Source of the DNA: Paracoccus spongiarum
GTDB taxonomy: Bacteria; Pseudomonadota; Alphaproteobacteria; Rhodobacterales; Rhodobacteraceae
Assembly: GCF_030732095.1 (NCBI RefSeq)
Contig: NZ_JAVAMQ010000002.1
Location: 186,001-250,000, forward strand
Direction: 5' to 3'
Length of the DNA: 64,000 bases
Shown here: positions 19,029 to 27,482 of the stretch, one piece after another
Layout of the letters: the number at the start of each line of letters is the position of its first letter
How positions within the stretch are numbered: the stretch's first letter is position 1
Notes under the pieces: model-generated
Told to the model about the DNA's origin: nothing
The model's input: only the letters and a program-made list of their open reading frames with translations
Databases searched by the model: none
Made by a program: the position numbers and the translations under genes

Positions 19029-19976
19029 GCCCGGCGCGGTGGCATCGATCCCGAGGAGGGGCTGGCGATCCGCGCGGCCTGGCTGCATTATGCGGGCGGG
19101 CTGACGCAGGCTGCCGTGGCCAAGCGGCTGGGGCTGGCGACCGTCAAGACCCACCGGCTGATCGCCCGCGCGGTCGCCGAGGGCGTGGTGAAGGTCTCGA
19201 TCGACGGCGAGATCGTCGAATGCGTGATGCTGGAAAACCGGCTCTGCGCCGAATTCGGGCTGAAGACCTGCGAGGTGGCGCCCGATCTGGGCGAGGAGGG
19301 GCTGCCGCTGCGCGCCCTTGGCATCACCGGCGCGGCCTTCCTGCGCCGCGAGATCGAGCGGGGCGAGTATCCGGTGATCGGGCTGGGGCATGGCCGCACC
19401 CTTGCGGCAGCGGTCGACCAGCTGCCGCGCTTCGAGGCGGGCGGCACGCGCTTCGTGTCGCTGCTGGGCGGGCTGACGCGCAACTACGCGGCCAATCCAC
19501 ATGACGTGATGCATCGCCTGGCCGAAAAGACCGGTGCGCAGGCGCTGGTTCTGCCGGTGCCGTTCTTCGCCAATTCGCCGGGCGACCGCGACGTGGTGCT
19601 GGCGCAGCCGGGGGTGCGCGAGCTGTTCGACCTGTCGAACGGCGCGGGGCTGAAGGTCGTCGGCATCGGCACCGCCGACGGGGGCGCGCAGCTGGTCGCC
19701 TCGGGGATGATCGAGCCGCGCGAGATCGCCGAGATCACCGCCGCCGGCGCGGCGGGCGAGATGCTGGGCCATTTCTTCGATGTGCATGGCCGGGTCCTTG
19801 AAACCGGCCTCAGCAGCCGGACCCTCTCGGCCGATCTCGATCGGGCGAGCGACAGCCGCATCGTCGCGATCGCGGGCGGGGCCAGCAAGACCGAGGCGAT
19901 CCGCGCGGTGCTGCACAGCGGCCGGCTGTCGGGGCTGATCACCGACGAGGCCACGGCGCGTGCGCTGATCGGCTGA
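19026..19976 (+). CDS. eryD: SorC/DeoR-type regulator of the erythritol operon
   Basis: A 316-residue SorC-family regulator. The helix-turn-helix is near residues 10-50 (RAAWLHYAGGLTQAAVAKRL, GLATVKTHRLIARAVAEGVV), and the C-terminal sugar-binding domain includes VIGLGHGRTLAAAV and VGIGTADGGAQL. EryD of Brucella and Rhizobium represses the ery operon until erythritol or a product is present. The chosen ATG overlaps a short leader frame; a GTG at 18999 would add nine residues but is poorly spaced from the ribosome site. It ends the operon before a perfect hairpin. Confidence 0.87.
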   Translation: MARRGGIDPEEGLAIRAAWLHYAGGLTQAAVAKRLGLATVKTHRLIARAVAEGVVKVSIDGEIVECVMLENRLCAEFGLKTCEVAPDLGEEGLPLRALGITGAAFLRREIERGEYPVIGLGHGRTLAAAVDQLPRFEAGGTRFVSLLGGLTRNYAANPHDVMHRLAEKTGAQALVLPVPFFANSPGDRDVVLAQPGVRELFDLSNGAGLKVVGIGTADGGAQLVASGMIEPREIAEITAAGAAGEMLGHFFDVHGRVLETGLSSRTLSADLDRASDSRIVAIAGGASKTEAIRAVLHSGRLSGLITDEATARALIG

Positions 19977-20027
19977 ACCGCCATCCTCGCGCCACCCCGC
20001 AGGCGATGGCGTTTCCGGCAGGGGGGC

Positions 20028-20048
20028 GGGACGGGCAAGGCCCGTCCC
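20028..20048. terminator. Hairpin between convergent eryD and aldolase genes
   Basis: GGGACGGGC (20028-20036) and GCCCGTCCC (20040-20048) form a perfect 9 bp stem with an AAG loop, in the 193 bp gap between two convergent genes. It probably ends transcription from both sides. A second, smaller GCGCC/GGCGC hairpin lies just after it. Confidence 0.6.
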
Positions 20049-20169
20049 GGTCGCTGCCGCTGGGCCGGCGGCGCCTTCGGCGCGGCGTCGCGCAGGGCGG
20101 CGGCACGGAGATCGGCCGCCGGCAGCGCGCCCGGGGCCACCCTCCCGAGGGCCGCCCGATCGCCGCGGA

Positions 20170-21204
20170 TCAGTAGCGCGCGGCCATTTCCGACAGCGTC
20201 AGCACCCGGATGCGCGAGGCGTTGCCGGCGGTGCCGAAGGCCTCGAAGCGGTGACGGCAGACCTCGGCCATCATCGCCATCGCGGGCTTGAGGTATTTGC
20301 GCGGATCGAATTCCGAGGGATCCTCGGTCAGAGTCTTCCGGATCGCCGCGGTCATCGCCAGCCGGTTGTCGGTGTCGATATTGACCTTGCGGACGCCCGA
20401 GCGGATGCCGCGCTGGATCTCGTCGACCGGGACGCCCCAGGTCGGGCGGATGTCGCCGCCATAGCTGTTGATGATCGCCTGCAGATCCTCGGGGACCGAG
20501 CTGGAGCCGTGCATCACCAGATGGGTGTTCGGAATGCGGCGGTGGATCGCCTCGATGACATGCATCGCCAGGATGTCGCCATCGGGCTTGCGGGTGAACT
20601 TGTAGGCGCCGTGGCTGGTGCCCATCGCGACGGCCAGCGCGTCCACGCCGGTATCGGCCACGAAGCGCGCGGCCTCGTCGGGATCGGTCAGCAACTGGTC
20701 CTCGGACAGCTTTTCGGTCGCGCCATGGCCGTCCTCCTGGTCGCCCATGCCGGTCTCGAGGCTGCCCAGAACGCCCAGTTCCCCCTCGACCGAGACGCCG
20801 CAGGCATGGGCCATTTCGACCACCCGCGCGGTGACATCGGCATTGTAGGCGTAATCGGCCGGGGTCTTGCCGTCGGATTTCAGGCTGCCGTCCATCATCA
20901 CGCTGGTAAAGCCGTTCTGGATCGCGGTGGCGCAGGTCGACAGCCCGTTGCCGTGGTCCAGATGCATGCACAGAGGGATCTGCGGGAATGCCCGCGACAG
21001 CCCCTCGATCAGCCCGGCCAGTACCTGGTCATTTGCATAGGACCGCGCGCCGCGGCTGGCCTGCAGGATGACCGGGCTGTCGGTGGCGGCGGCGGCCTGC
21101 ATGACCGCAAGCCCCTGTTCCATGTTGTTGATGTTGAAGGCCGGCACGGCATAGCCCTGTTCGGCGGCGTGATCCAGAAGCTGGCGCAGGGTGATCATGG
21201 CCAT
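20170..21204 (-). CDS. Class II fructose-1,6-/sedoheptulose-1,7-bisphosphate aldolase
   Basis: A 344-residue metal-dependent aldolase of the CbbA/FbaA class IIB type, opening [20 protein letters not shown] and [10 protein letters not shown]. It contains the zinc-site block LCMHLDHGN, the GEMG-like VEGELGVLG and the late [10 protein letters not shown]. It condenses dihydroxyacetone phosphate with glyceraldehyde-3-phosphate, and enzymes of this type also use erythrose-4-phosphate to form sedoheptulose-1,7-bisphosphate. The ATG at 21204 has AAGGATA upstream. It is the last gene of the minus-strand run deoR-eryH-eryI-fbp-fba, five bases after the phosphatase stop. Probably a pathway-dedicated copy. 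Confidence 0.92.
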   Translation of the reverse strand: MAMITLRQLLDHAAEQGYAVPAFNINNMEQGLAVMQAAAATDSPVILQASRGARSYANDQVLAGLIEGLSRAFPQIPLCMHLDHGNGLSTCATAIQNGFTSVMMDGSLKSDGKTPADYAYNADVTARVVEMAHACGVSVEGELGVLGSLETGMGDQEDGHGATEKLSEDQLLTDPDEAARFVADTGVDALAVAMGTSHGAYKFTRKPDGDILAMHVIEAIHRRIPNTHLVMHGSSSVPEDLQAIINSYGGDIRPTWGVPVDEIQRGIRSGVRKVNIDTDNRLAMTAAIRKTLTEDPSEFDPRKYLKPAMAMMAEVCRHRFEAFGTAGNASRIRVLTLSEMAARY

Positions 21205-21209
21205 CGCGT

Positions 21210-22187
21210 TTATCCTTTGCTGGAGGCGAGGTAGCCGAGGATCGTCGCGACCTCGTCCCTGGCGCCGAAGATGAGGGGGGTGAAGTCATGCGGTGCCCGC
21301 GGGCAACGGTCCAGGATCGCGCCCTGACCGTCGCTGGCCGCGCCGCCCGCCTGTTCGATGAGGAAGGCGATCGGGAAGGCCTCGTAGGTCAGCCGCAGGC
21401 GGCCCTGATGATAGCCGGGCCGGGCATCGGCGGGATAGAGGAATGCGCCGCCCTTCAGCAGGATGCGGTGCAATTCGCCGACCGCCGCAGCCAGCCAGCG
21501 CATGTTGAAATCGCGCCCGCGCGGGCCGTCGCGCCCGGCGCGCAGATCGGCGGCCCAGCCTTGCAGCCCCGATGGCCAGTGGCGTTCGTTCGAGGCGTTG
21601 TAGGCAATGGTCGAGGCGGCGGGCGCGAGGCGCAGATCCTCGTGCGAGACGCGGAAGATTGCGGCCTCGGCGTCATGGGTGGCGATGTGGACACCGTCGC
21701 CAAGCGACCAGCCGAAATCCAGGGAATGACCGAAGGACGCATAGCCCGCCGCCACCACCGCACGGCCGGGCCGCAGGAAGCCCTCGGGCGCGGCGGGCAG
21801 GATGCAGAACAGCAGGCCCAGTGGCGCGCCGATGCCGATGCTGCCCGAGCCGTCGATGGGGTCGATGGCGACGTCGAAGCCGCCGCCGGGGTTCAGCACG
21901 ATCACCGCCTCGGCCTCTTCGGACAGGACCTGCCGCACCCCCGCCGCCCGAAGGGCCGCGATCAGGTGGTCATGCGCCGCGACATCCAGCGCCTTCTGGC
22001 GGTCGCCGCTGTCATTGGTGCCGACAAGCGCCTCGGGGTCGCCATGCAGCCGGCCGGCCGCCAGCCGCGCGGCCAGCGGCGGCAATGCGTCCGCGATGGC
22101 GCGGATGATGGCGGCGGGGCCCGGCCCCGCCAGCGCATCCTCCAGCGGGCGACCCGTCGCCGGGCCGTCATTCGGCAGCTTCAGCAT
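21210..22187 (-). CDS. Class I fructose-1,6-bisphosphatase, CbbF-like (possible sedoheptulose-bisphosphatase)
   Basis: A 325-residue class I FBPase. Metal-site residues are present: E90/E91 in VLSEEAE, and D109 and D112 in [11 protein letters not shown]. Also seen are GGAFLYP and [17 protein letters not shown]. It is not of the GlpX (class II) type. CbbF proteins of related photosynthetic bacteria hydrolyse both fructose-1,6- and sedoheptulose-1,7-bisphosphate, and the flanking aldolase supports that double role here. GGAGG precedes the ATG at 22187. Dual activity is inferred, not shown. Confidence 0.92.
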   Translation of the reverse strand: MLKLPNDGPATGRPLEDALAGPGPAAIIRAIADALPPLAARLAAGRLHGDPEALVGTNDSGDRQKALDVAAHDHLIAALRAAGVRQVLSEEAEAVIVLNPGGGFDVAIDPIDGSGSIGIGAPLGLLFCILPAAPEGFLRPGRAVVAAGYASFGHSLDFGWSLGDGVHIATHDAEAAIFRVSHEDLRLAPAASTIAYNASNERHWPSGLQGWAADLRAGRDGPRGRDFNMRWLAAAVGELHRILLKGGAFLYPADARPGYHQGRLRLTYEAFPIAFLIEQAGGAASDGQGAILDRCPRAPHDFTPLIFGARDEVATILGYLASSKG

Positions 22188-22205
22188 GGCGGTGTCCTCC
22201 GGCGC

Positions 22206-22667
22206 TCAGGCCCGGTTGTATTTCGCATCGACCGCGTCGATGGCGTTCACATTGCCGGCCGACTTGCCCGCGGCGTCGAAATTCGCGGTCTCGGCAAGGA
22301 AGGCGTCGGCGATGGTCTTGGCCACCTCGGCGCCGATCACGCGGGCACCCATCGTGATGATCTGGGCGTTGTTCGACAGCGCCGCGCGCTCGGCCGAATA
22401 GGTGTCATGGGTCAGCGCGGCACGGATGCCCGGCACCTTGTTGGCCGCGATGCAGACCCCGATGCCCGTGCCGCAGACCAGGATGGCGCGGTCATAGGTG
22501 CCGTCCAGCACCTGCGAGGCCACCCGGTCGGACAGGTCGGCATAGAAGGCATCCGGCCCGGCATCGGTGCGGCTGATCTCGGACACCTCGTGGCGGCCCC
22601 TCAGATGATCGGCCAGCACCCTGGCCAGCCCCTCGCCCGCGCTGTCGCCCGCAATCGCCAGTTTCAT
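22206..22667 (-). CDS. eryI: RpiB-like D-erythrose-4-phosphate isomerase
   Basis: A 153-residue protein of the RpiB/LacAB sugar-phosphate isomerase family, opening [18 protein letters not shown]. The active-site region [20 protein letters not shown] contains the conserved cysteine and glycine-rich loop, followed by [20 protein letters not shown]. In Brucella the equivalent protein (RpiB, renamed EryI) converts D-erythrulose-4-phosphate to D-erythrose-4-phosphate. Placement directly after the TIM-like gene repeats the known ery arrangement. A plain ribose-5-phosphate isomerase role is the alternative. Confidence 0.87.
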   Translation of the reverse strand: MKLAIAGDSAGEGLARVLADHLRGRHEVSEISRTDAGPDAFYADLSDRVASQVLDGTYDRAILVCGTGIGVCIAANKVPGIRAALTHDTYSAERAALSNNAQIITMGARVIGAEVAKTIADAFLAETANFDAAGKSAGNVNAIDAVDAKYNRA

Positions 22668-22679
22668 GTCGTCACTCCT

Positions 22680-23432
22680 TCAGATTTTCGCGGCGCAGCG
22701 CGCCAGAATGTCCAGATATCCCTCGACCTTCCAGGCCGAGCGTCCGATGAACAGCCCGTCGATATGCGGACAGGCGATCAGTTCCTCGCAATTGCCCGGA
22801 TTGACCGAGCCGCCGTAGAGGCAGGGCACCCGCCGGCCCAGCACGTCACCGGCCACCGCAATGATCTCGGCCTGCCTTGCATCGGCATAGTCCGACGTGG
22901 CGGGGATGCCGTTCTCGCCGATCGCCCAGACCGGCTCATAGGCCAGCAGGACCGGCGCGTCGCTGCCCGCCACCCGCGACAGGGCGCCGCGCACCTGCCT
23001 CGCCAGCACGTCGGCGGCGCGGCCCGATTCGCGTTCGGCCAGGGTCTCGCCGATGCAGATCAGCGGGATCAGCCCGTGGCGGATGGCGGCCTCGGTCTTC
23101 AGGCCCACGGTCTCGTCGGTTTCGCCAAAATGTTCGCGGCGCTCGCTGTGGCCCAGCTCCACGATGTCGAGATCGCAGTCCCGCAGCATCACCGGGCTGA
23201 TCTCGCCGGTCCAGGCGCCCGCGTCCGCCCAGTGCATGTTCTGCGCGCCCACCTTGACCGAGGTCTGGGCCAGCATCGCCTTGACCTCGCGGCAGGCGGT
23301 GAAGGGCGGGATGACGAAGCGCTGGATGCGCGGGTCGCGCCCGGCATCGGCGGCGGCCAGCCCATCGGCGAAGGCGCGGGCCTCGGCCAGGGTCTTGTTC
23401 ATTTTCCAGCTTGTGCCGATCCAGCAGGCCAT
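22680..23432 (-). CDS. eryH: TIM-like D-3-tetrulose-4-phosphate isomerase
   Basis: A 250-residue triose-phosphate-isomerase homologue. Catalytic residues are present: lysine in TSWKMNKT, histidine in ELGHSERREHFGE and glutamate in LAYEPVWAIGENGIPA. Two features differ from ordinary TIM: the usual N-W-K is S-W-K, and the mobile loop reads AIGENGIPAT instead of AIGTGKTAT. Both are as I recall for EryH (TpiA2), which acts on tetrulose phosphate. ATG 23432 has GAGGA nine bases upstream; an ATG at 23441, overlapping the deoR stop as ATGA, would add three residues. Confidence 0.88.
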   Translation of the reverse strand: MACWIGTSWKMNKTLAEARAFADGLAAADAGRDPRIQRFVIPPFTACREVKAMLAQTSVKVGAQNMHWADAGAWTGEISPVMLRDCDLDIVELGHSERREHFGETDETVGLKTEAAIRHGLIPLICIGETLAERESGRAADVLARQVRGALSRVAGSDAPVLLAYEPVWAIGENGIPATSDYADARQAEIIAVAGDVLGRRVPCLYGGSVNPGNCEELIACPHIDGLFIGRSAWKVEGYLDILARCAAKI

Positions 23433-23437
23433 GGCGA

Positions 23438-24217
23438 TCATTCCTCGGGGCTTGGGGGGCGGGCGATGGTCAGCACGATGCCGGCCCGGTCGATGGCGGC
23501 GCGATCCTCGGGCGCGGGGGGCGCATCGGTGATGATCGCATCGAATTCGGTCAGTTCGGCCAGCAGGTGCAGGGCCGGACGGCCGAAGCGCTGATGGTTG
23601 ACCAGCAGCACCCGCCGCTCGGCCGCGGCCATCATCGCGCGCTTGGCGCGCACCACGGGCTCGTCCATGTGAAAGGCCTGCAGCCCGGCCAGCGCGGGCG
23701 TCGAGATGAAGGCGACATCGGCGCGCAGCCGGGCCAGCGCCTGTTCGGTCACGATGCCGAAATAGCCGTTGAACTTGGGGCTGAAGACGCCGCCCAGGGC
23801 GATCAGGTTGACGCGCGGCGCATCCTTCAGATGGTCGAGGACGGCGGCGTTGTTGGTGATGACGGTCAGCGGCGCCTTGTCGGCCAGCCGCGCCCCCAGC
23901 AACGAGGCCATCGAGCCGTCATTGACCATCACCGTCATGCCTGATTCCACCAGGTCCAGCGCGGCATGGGCCATGCGCGACTTGGCGCTGCTGTCCTGCA
24001 ACTCGCGGATGCGGAAATCGCTTTCGAACTGGGTGCCGGCCTCGATGGTGGCGCCACCACGGACCTTGCGCAGAAGCCCCGCCTGTTCCAGATCATCGAG
24101 GTCGCGGTGAATCGTCATCTTCGACACGGCGAAACGATCGGCCAGGTCGTCCAGATCGACGGCGCGGGCCTCGACGAGGATGTCCATGATCGCCTGTCTG
24201 CGTTCCTCGCGCTTCAC
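23438..24217 (-). CDS. DeoR-family regulator of the eryH-eryI branch (second of two)
   Basis: A 259-residue DeoR-type repressor with an N-terminal helix-turn-helix at residues 1-55 (AVDLDDLADRFAVSKMTIHR, DLDDLEQAGLLRKVRGG) and a sugar-phosphate-sensing domain (MVNDGSMASLLGARL, VITNNAAVLDHL, LIALGGVFSPKFNGYFG). The GTG at 24217 is chosen because GAGGGAGG lies just before it. It heads the run deoR-eryH-eryI-fbp-fba and is divergent from the transketolase gene, so it probably controls both. A deoR gene next to tpiA2 and rpiB is standard in ery loci. Confidence 0.88.
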   Translation of the reverse strand: MKREERRQAIMDILVEARAVDLDDLADRFAVSKMTIHRDLDDLEQAGLLRKVRGGATIEAGTQFESDFRIRELQDSSAKSRMAHAALDLVESGMTVMVNDGSMASLLGARLADKAPLTVITNNAAVLDHLKDAPRVNLIALGGVFSPKFNGYFGIVTEQALARLRADVAFISTPALAGLQAFHMDEPVVRAKRAMMAAAERRVLLVNHQRFGRPALHLLAELTEFDAIITDAPPAPEDRAAIDRAGIVLTIARPPSPEE

Positions 24218-24361
24218 GGCAGCCTCCCTCGCGTCGTCCGACTCGCCCTGATGCCGTTGTAACAGAGAAGCCCGCCAATGCAACATTAATTTTGTTACTT
24301 TGTGATTTTTGATTGTTATTTTTCACGCCCGCGCGTATCAAGCAGGAAAAGGAGGACCACC
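24218..24361. promoter_or_regulatory. Divergent promoter region between deoR and transketolase genes with candidate operator
   Basis: This 144 bp gap has an AT-rich centre (about 24280-24325). GTAACA at 24259-24264 and TGTTAC at 24293-24298 form an inverted repeat centred on the AT-rich stretch. TAACAGAG at 24260-24267 recurs in reverse at 14619-14626 before the importer operon, suggesting one regulator, probably the adjacent DeoR protein, acts at both places. Confidence 0.4.
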
Positions 24362-26383
24362 ATGCCACTCGATTCGCCCAAAGATCCCGCCATCGCCGCC
24401 AAGGCCGCGCTGGACCCCGAAAACTTCGCGCTGGCCAATTGCGTGCGGGCGCTGGCCATCGACGCCGTGAACGCCGCCAATTCCGGCCATCCCGGTGCGC
24501 CGATGGGCATGGCGGATGCCGCGACGGTGCTGTTTCGCAACCACCTGAAATTCGACGCCGCCAACCCCGACTGGCCCGACCGCGACCGCTTCGTGCTGTC
24601 GAACGGCCATGCCTCGATGCTGCAATACGCGCTGCTGCACCTGACCGGCTATGCGGACATGACCATCGATCAGCTCAGGAACTTCCGCCAATGGGGCGCG
24701 ATCACCGCGGGACATCCCGAATACGGACATGCCAAGGGGATCGAGCTGACCACCGGCCCGCTTGGCCAGGGTCTGGCGATGGCGGTGGGCATGGCGCTGG
24801 CCGAACGCGGGCTGGCCGCCGAATTCGGCAGCGATCTGGTGGATCACCATGTCTATGTGATGCTGGGCGACGGCTGCCTGCAGGAAGGCATCGGGCAAGA
24901 GGCGATCAGCCTTGCCGGGCATCTGGGCCTGGGCAAGCTGGTCGTGCTGTATGACGACAACTCCATCACCATCGACGGCCCCACCTCGGTCAGCTTCTCC
25001 GAGGATGTCCCGGCGCGGCTGGCGGCCTGCGGCTGGCATGTGCAGAGCTGCGACGGCCATGACGGCCGCGCGCTGGATGCGGCGATTGCGGCGGCCAAGG
25101 CCGAGACCGGCAAGCCGTCGCTGATCGCGATGAAGACAGTGATCGGCTTCGGCTCGCCCAACAAGGCCGGCAGCTATGCCGTCCACGGCTCGCCCCTTGG
25201 CGCAGACGAGGCTGCGCTGACCAAGGAGGCCCTTGGCTGGTCGGCGGCGCCGTTCGAGATCCCGGCGGAACTGGCCCGGGAATGGCGCCAGATCGGCGCC
25301 CGCGGCGCCGCGGCGCGCGAGGCCTGGGAAGCCCGGCTGGCGGCCTCGGCTGACCGCGCGGAATTCACCCGCCGCCTGTCGGGCGACCTGCCTGCCGGCT
25401 ATGACGCGGCGGTGACCGCGGCGCGCGAGGCGCTGTTCGCCGCGCCGAAGAAGGCCGCGACCCGCAAGGCCAGCCAGATGGCGCTGGAGCCGCTGACCGA
25501 GGCCCTGCCCGAGATGATCGGCGGATCGGCCGATCTCACCGGCTCGAACCTGACGCGCGTCAAGGCGGTGGACAGCCAGTACACCCGCGAGGCGCCGGGC
25601 CGCTATATCGGCTATGGGGTGCGCGAATTCGGCATGGCGGCGGCGATGAACGGCATCGCGCTGCATGGCGGCTTCATCCCCTATGGCGGCACCTTCCTGG
25701 TGTTCTCGGACTATGCGCGCAACGCGATCCGGCTGTCGGCGCTGATGGGGATCGGCACGATCTATGTGATGACCCATGACAGCATCGGGCTGGGCGAGGA
25801 CGGCCCCACCCACCAGCCGATCGAGCATCTGGCCAGCCTGCGCGCCATCCCGGGCCTGACCGTGCTGCGTCCCGCCGACACGGTCGAGACGCTGGAGGCC
25901 TGGGACATCGCGGTTCGCAACCGCAAGGTGCCCTCGCTGCTTGCCTTGTCGCGCCAGGACGTGCCGCAGTTGCGGCTGGAGGCGGGCGACGAGAACCTGA
26001 CCGCCAGGGGCGCCTATGTGATCCGCCAGTTCGGCGAGGGCCGCGACGTGACCCTGATCGCGACCGGCACCGAGGTCGCCATCGCCGTGCAGGCCGCCGA
26101 GACGCTGCATGCCGAGGGGATGACCGTCGCCGTCGTCTCGATGCCCTCGTGGGAACTGTTCGACGCCCAGCCCGAGGATTATCGCCGCGCCACCCTGGGC
26201 GACGCGCCCCGCATCGCCATCGAGGCGGCGGGCAAGTTCGGCTGGACCCGCTATGTCGCCAGCGAGGATGACGTGATCGGCATGACCGGCTTTGGCGCTT
26301 CGGCGCCCATCGACCGGCTGTATCGCGAATTCGGCATCACCGCCGACGCCGTCATCGCCCGCGCGAAGGCGCTGGCGGGCTGA
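24362..26383 (+). CDS. tkt: Transketolase
   Basis: A 673-residue thiamine-diphosphate transketolase. Motifs in order: SGHPGAPMGMA, GPLGQGLAMAVGMA, the cofactor-binding segment VYVMLGDGCLQEGIGQEA through YDDN, and the central FGMAAAMNGIALHGG and DSIGLGEDGPTHQPIEHL. It moves two-carbon units between sugar phosphates, linking erythrose-4-phosphate, xylulose-5-phosphate and fructose-6-phosphate. AAGGAGG lies just before the ATG at 24362; the frame upstream is open but not protein-like. It is divergent from the deoR-eryHI-fbp-fba run and probably co-regulated with it. The copy looks pathway-dedicated (CbbT/Tkt type). Confidence 0.95.
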   Translation: MPLDSPKDPAIAAKAALDPENFALANCVRALAIDAVNAANSGHPGAPMGMADAATVLFRNHLKFDAANPDWPDRDRFVLSNGHASMLQYALLHLTGYADMTIDQLRNFRQWGAITAGHPEYGHAKGIELTTGPLGQGLAMAVGMALAERGLAAEFGSDLVDHHVYVMLGDGCLQEGIGQEAISLAGHLGLGKLVVLYDDNSITIDGPTSVSFSEDVPARLAACGWHVQSCDGHDGRALDAAIAAAKAETGKPSLIAMKTVIGFGSPNKAGSYAVHGSPLGADEAALTKEALGWSAAPFEIPAELAREWRQIGARGAAAREAWEARLAASADRAEFTRRLSGDLPAGYDAAVTAAREALFAAPKKAATRKASQMALEPLTEALPEMIGGSADLTGSNLTRVKAVDSQYTREAPGRYIGYGVREFGMAAAMNGIALHGGFIPYGGTFLVFSDYARNAIRLSALMGIGTIYVMTHDSIGLGEDGPTHQPIEHLASLRAIPGLTVLRPADTVETLEAWDIAVRNRKVPSLLALSRQDVPQLRLEAGDENLTARGAYVIRQFGEGRDVTLIATGTEVAIAVQAAETLHAEGMTVAVVSMPSWELFDAQPEDYRRATLGDAPRIAIEAAGKFGWTRYVASEDDVIGMTGFGASAPIDRLYREFGITADAVIARAKALAG

Positions 26384-26390
26384 CGTTAAC

Positions 26391-26421
26391 GGGCGCGCCG
26401 CGCGGACGCCGCGGCGCGCCC
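26391..26421. terminator. Perfect 12 bp hairpin after the transketolase gene
   Basis: GGGCGCGCCGCG (26391-26402) and CGCGGCGCGCCC (26410-26421) pair perfectly around a seven-base loop. It begins seven bases after the transketolase stop and ends seven bases before the stop of the convergent gene, so it can serve both directions. Confidence 0.65.
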
Positions 26422-26428
26422 CCTGCCC

Positions 26429-27295
26429 CTAGCGGGTCAGCCGCGCGATCAGCGACGAGGTGTCCCAGCGCCCGCCGCCCATGCCCTGCACCTCCTTGTA
26501 GAACTGGTCCACCAGCGCGGTGACGGGCAGCGAGGCGCCCACCTCGTCCGCGGCCGACAGGCAGATCGCGAGGTCCTTGCGCATCCAGTCGACCGCGAAG
26601 CCGTGATCGAACTCGCCGGCCGCCATGGTCTTGTGGCGATTGGCCATCTGCCAGCTTCCGGCGGCGCCCTGGCTGATCACCTCGACCACGGCGGCGCTGT
26701 CCAGACCGGCCTTCTGCGCGAAGGCCAGCGCCTCGGCCAGACCCTGCACCAGCCCGGCGATGGCAATCTGGTTGCACATCTTGGTCATCTGACCGGCGCC
26801 GGCCTCGCCCATCCGGCGGCAGATCCGGGCATAGGCGTCGATGATCGGCGCGGCGCGGTCGTAATCGTCTGCATCACCGCCGCACATCACCGACAGCTGG
26901 CCGTTCTCGGCCCCCGCCTGCCCGCCCGAGACCGGCGCATCGACATAGCCCAGCCCGGCCCCGCGGGCCGCCTCGGCCAGTTCGCGCGTCACCGCCGCCG
27001 AGACGGTGGTGTGATCGACGAAGACTGCCCCCTTCTGCATGCCCGCGAAAGCACCGTCATCGCCAAGGCAGACCTGCCGCAGGTCGTCGTCATTGCCCAC
27101 GCATGCCATCACGAATTCCGCGTCCGCCGCCGCCTCGCGCGGGGTTTCGGCGCGATCGCCGCCATGCCGGGCCACCCATGCCTCGGCCTTGGCCGGGCTG
27201 CGGTTGTAGACGGTTACCGCGTGACCCGCCGCGCGCAGATGCCCCGCCATCGGCGCACCCATCACCCCAAGGCCCAGAAAAGCCAGTTTCGCCAT
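26429..27295 (-). CDS. Beta-hydroxyacid dehydrogenase (3-hydroxyisobutyrate / tartronate semialdehyde reductase family)
   Basis: A 288-residue NAD(P)-dependent oxidoreductase. The dinucleotide-binding motif is at the N terminus (LAFLGLGVMGAPMAGHL), the substrate motif DAPVSGGQAGAENGQL follows at about 120, and the catalytic lysine lies in GAGQMTKMCNQ. The family reduces or oxidises short beta-hydroxyacids; the exact substrate cannot be told. The ATG at 27295 has AGGAAGGAA upstream. It converges on the transketolase gene across a hairpin and is not obviously part of the erythritol pathway. Confidence 0.85.
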   Translation of the reverse strand: MAKLAFLGLGVMGAPMAGHLRAAGHAVTVYNRSPAKAEAWVARHGGDRAETPREAAADAEFVMACVGNDDDLRQVCLGDDGAFAGMQKGAVFVDHTTVSAAVTRELAEAARGAGLGYVDAPVSGGQAGAENGQLSVMCGGDADDYDRAAPIIDAYARICRRMGEAGAGQMTKMCNQIAIAGLVQGLAEALAFAQKAGLDSAAVVEVISQGAAGSWQMANRHKTMAAGEFDHGFAVDWMRKDLAICLSAADEVGASLPVTALVDQFYKEVQGMGGGRWDTSSLIARLTR

Positions 27296-27482
27296 GCGTG
27301 AATTCCTTCCTGTTGCCGCATCCCGACACCTGATCGGGGTTGTTCCGTGCCGCGCCCCGCTCTCGTTGTAATGGCAGCGCGGCTGTCTTATGCAGCACCC
27401 CACCACCCAAGCGCGGCCCGGTCAAGTTCCGGCCGCCATCCTGCCAAGGCACAGCGGAACTGCCCATGGACAAGCTGCCGGA

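Noticed and set aside
16827-19916. An open frame of about 1,030 codons opposite eryB, eryC and eryD.
   Set aside because: Antisense to three confirmed genes and lacks any family motif.
21210-22187. Calling the bisphosphatase GlpX (class II), which is common beside rhizobial ery-like genes.
   Set aside because: Its motifs ([18 protein letters not shown]) are those of class I FBPase/CbbF.
23432-23441. ATG at 23441 as the eryH start.
   Set aside because: The ribosome site GAGGA touches that ATG directly, while it is nine bases from the ATG at 23432. The ATGA overlap with deoR keeps the alternative open.
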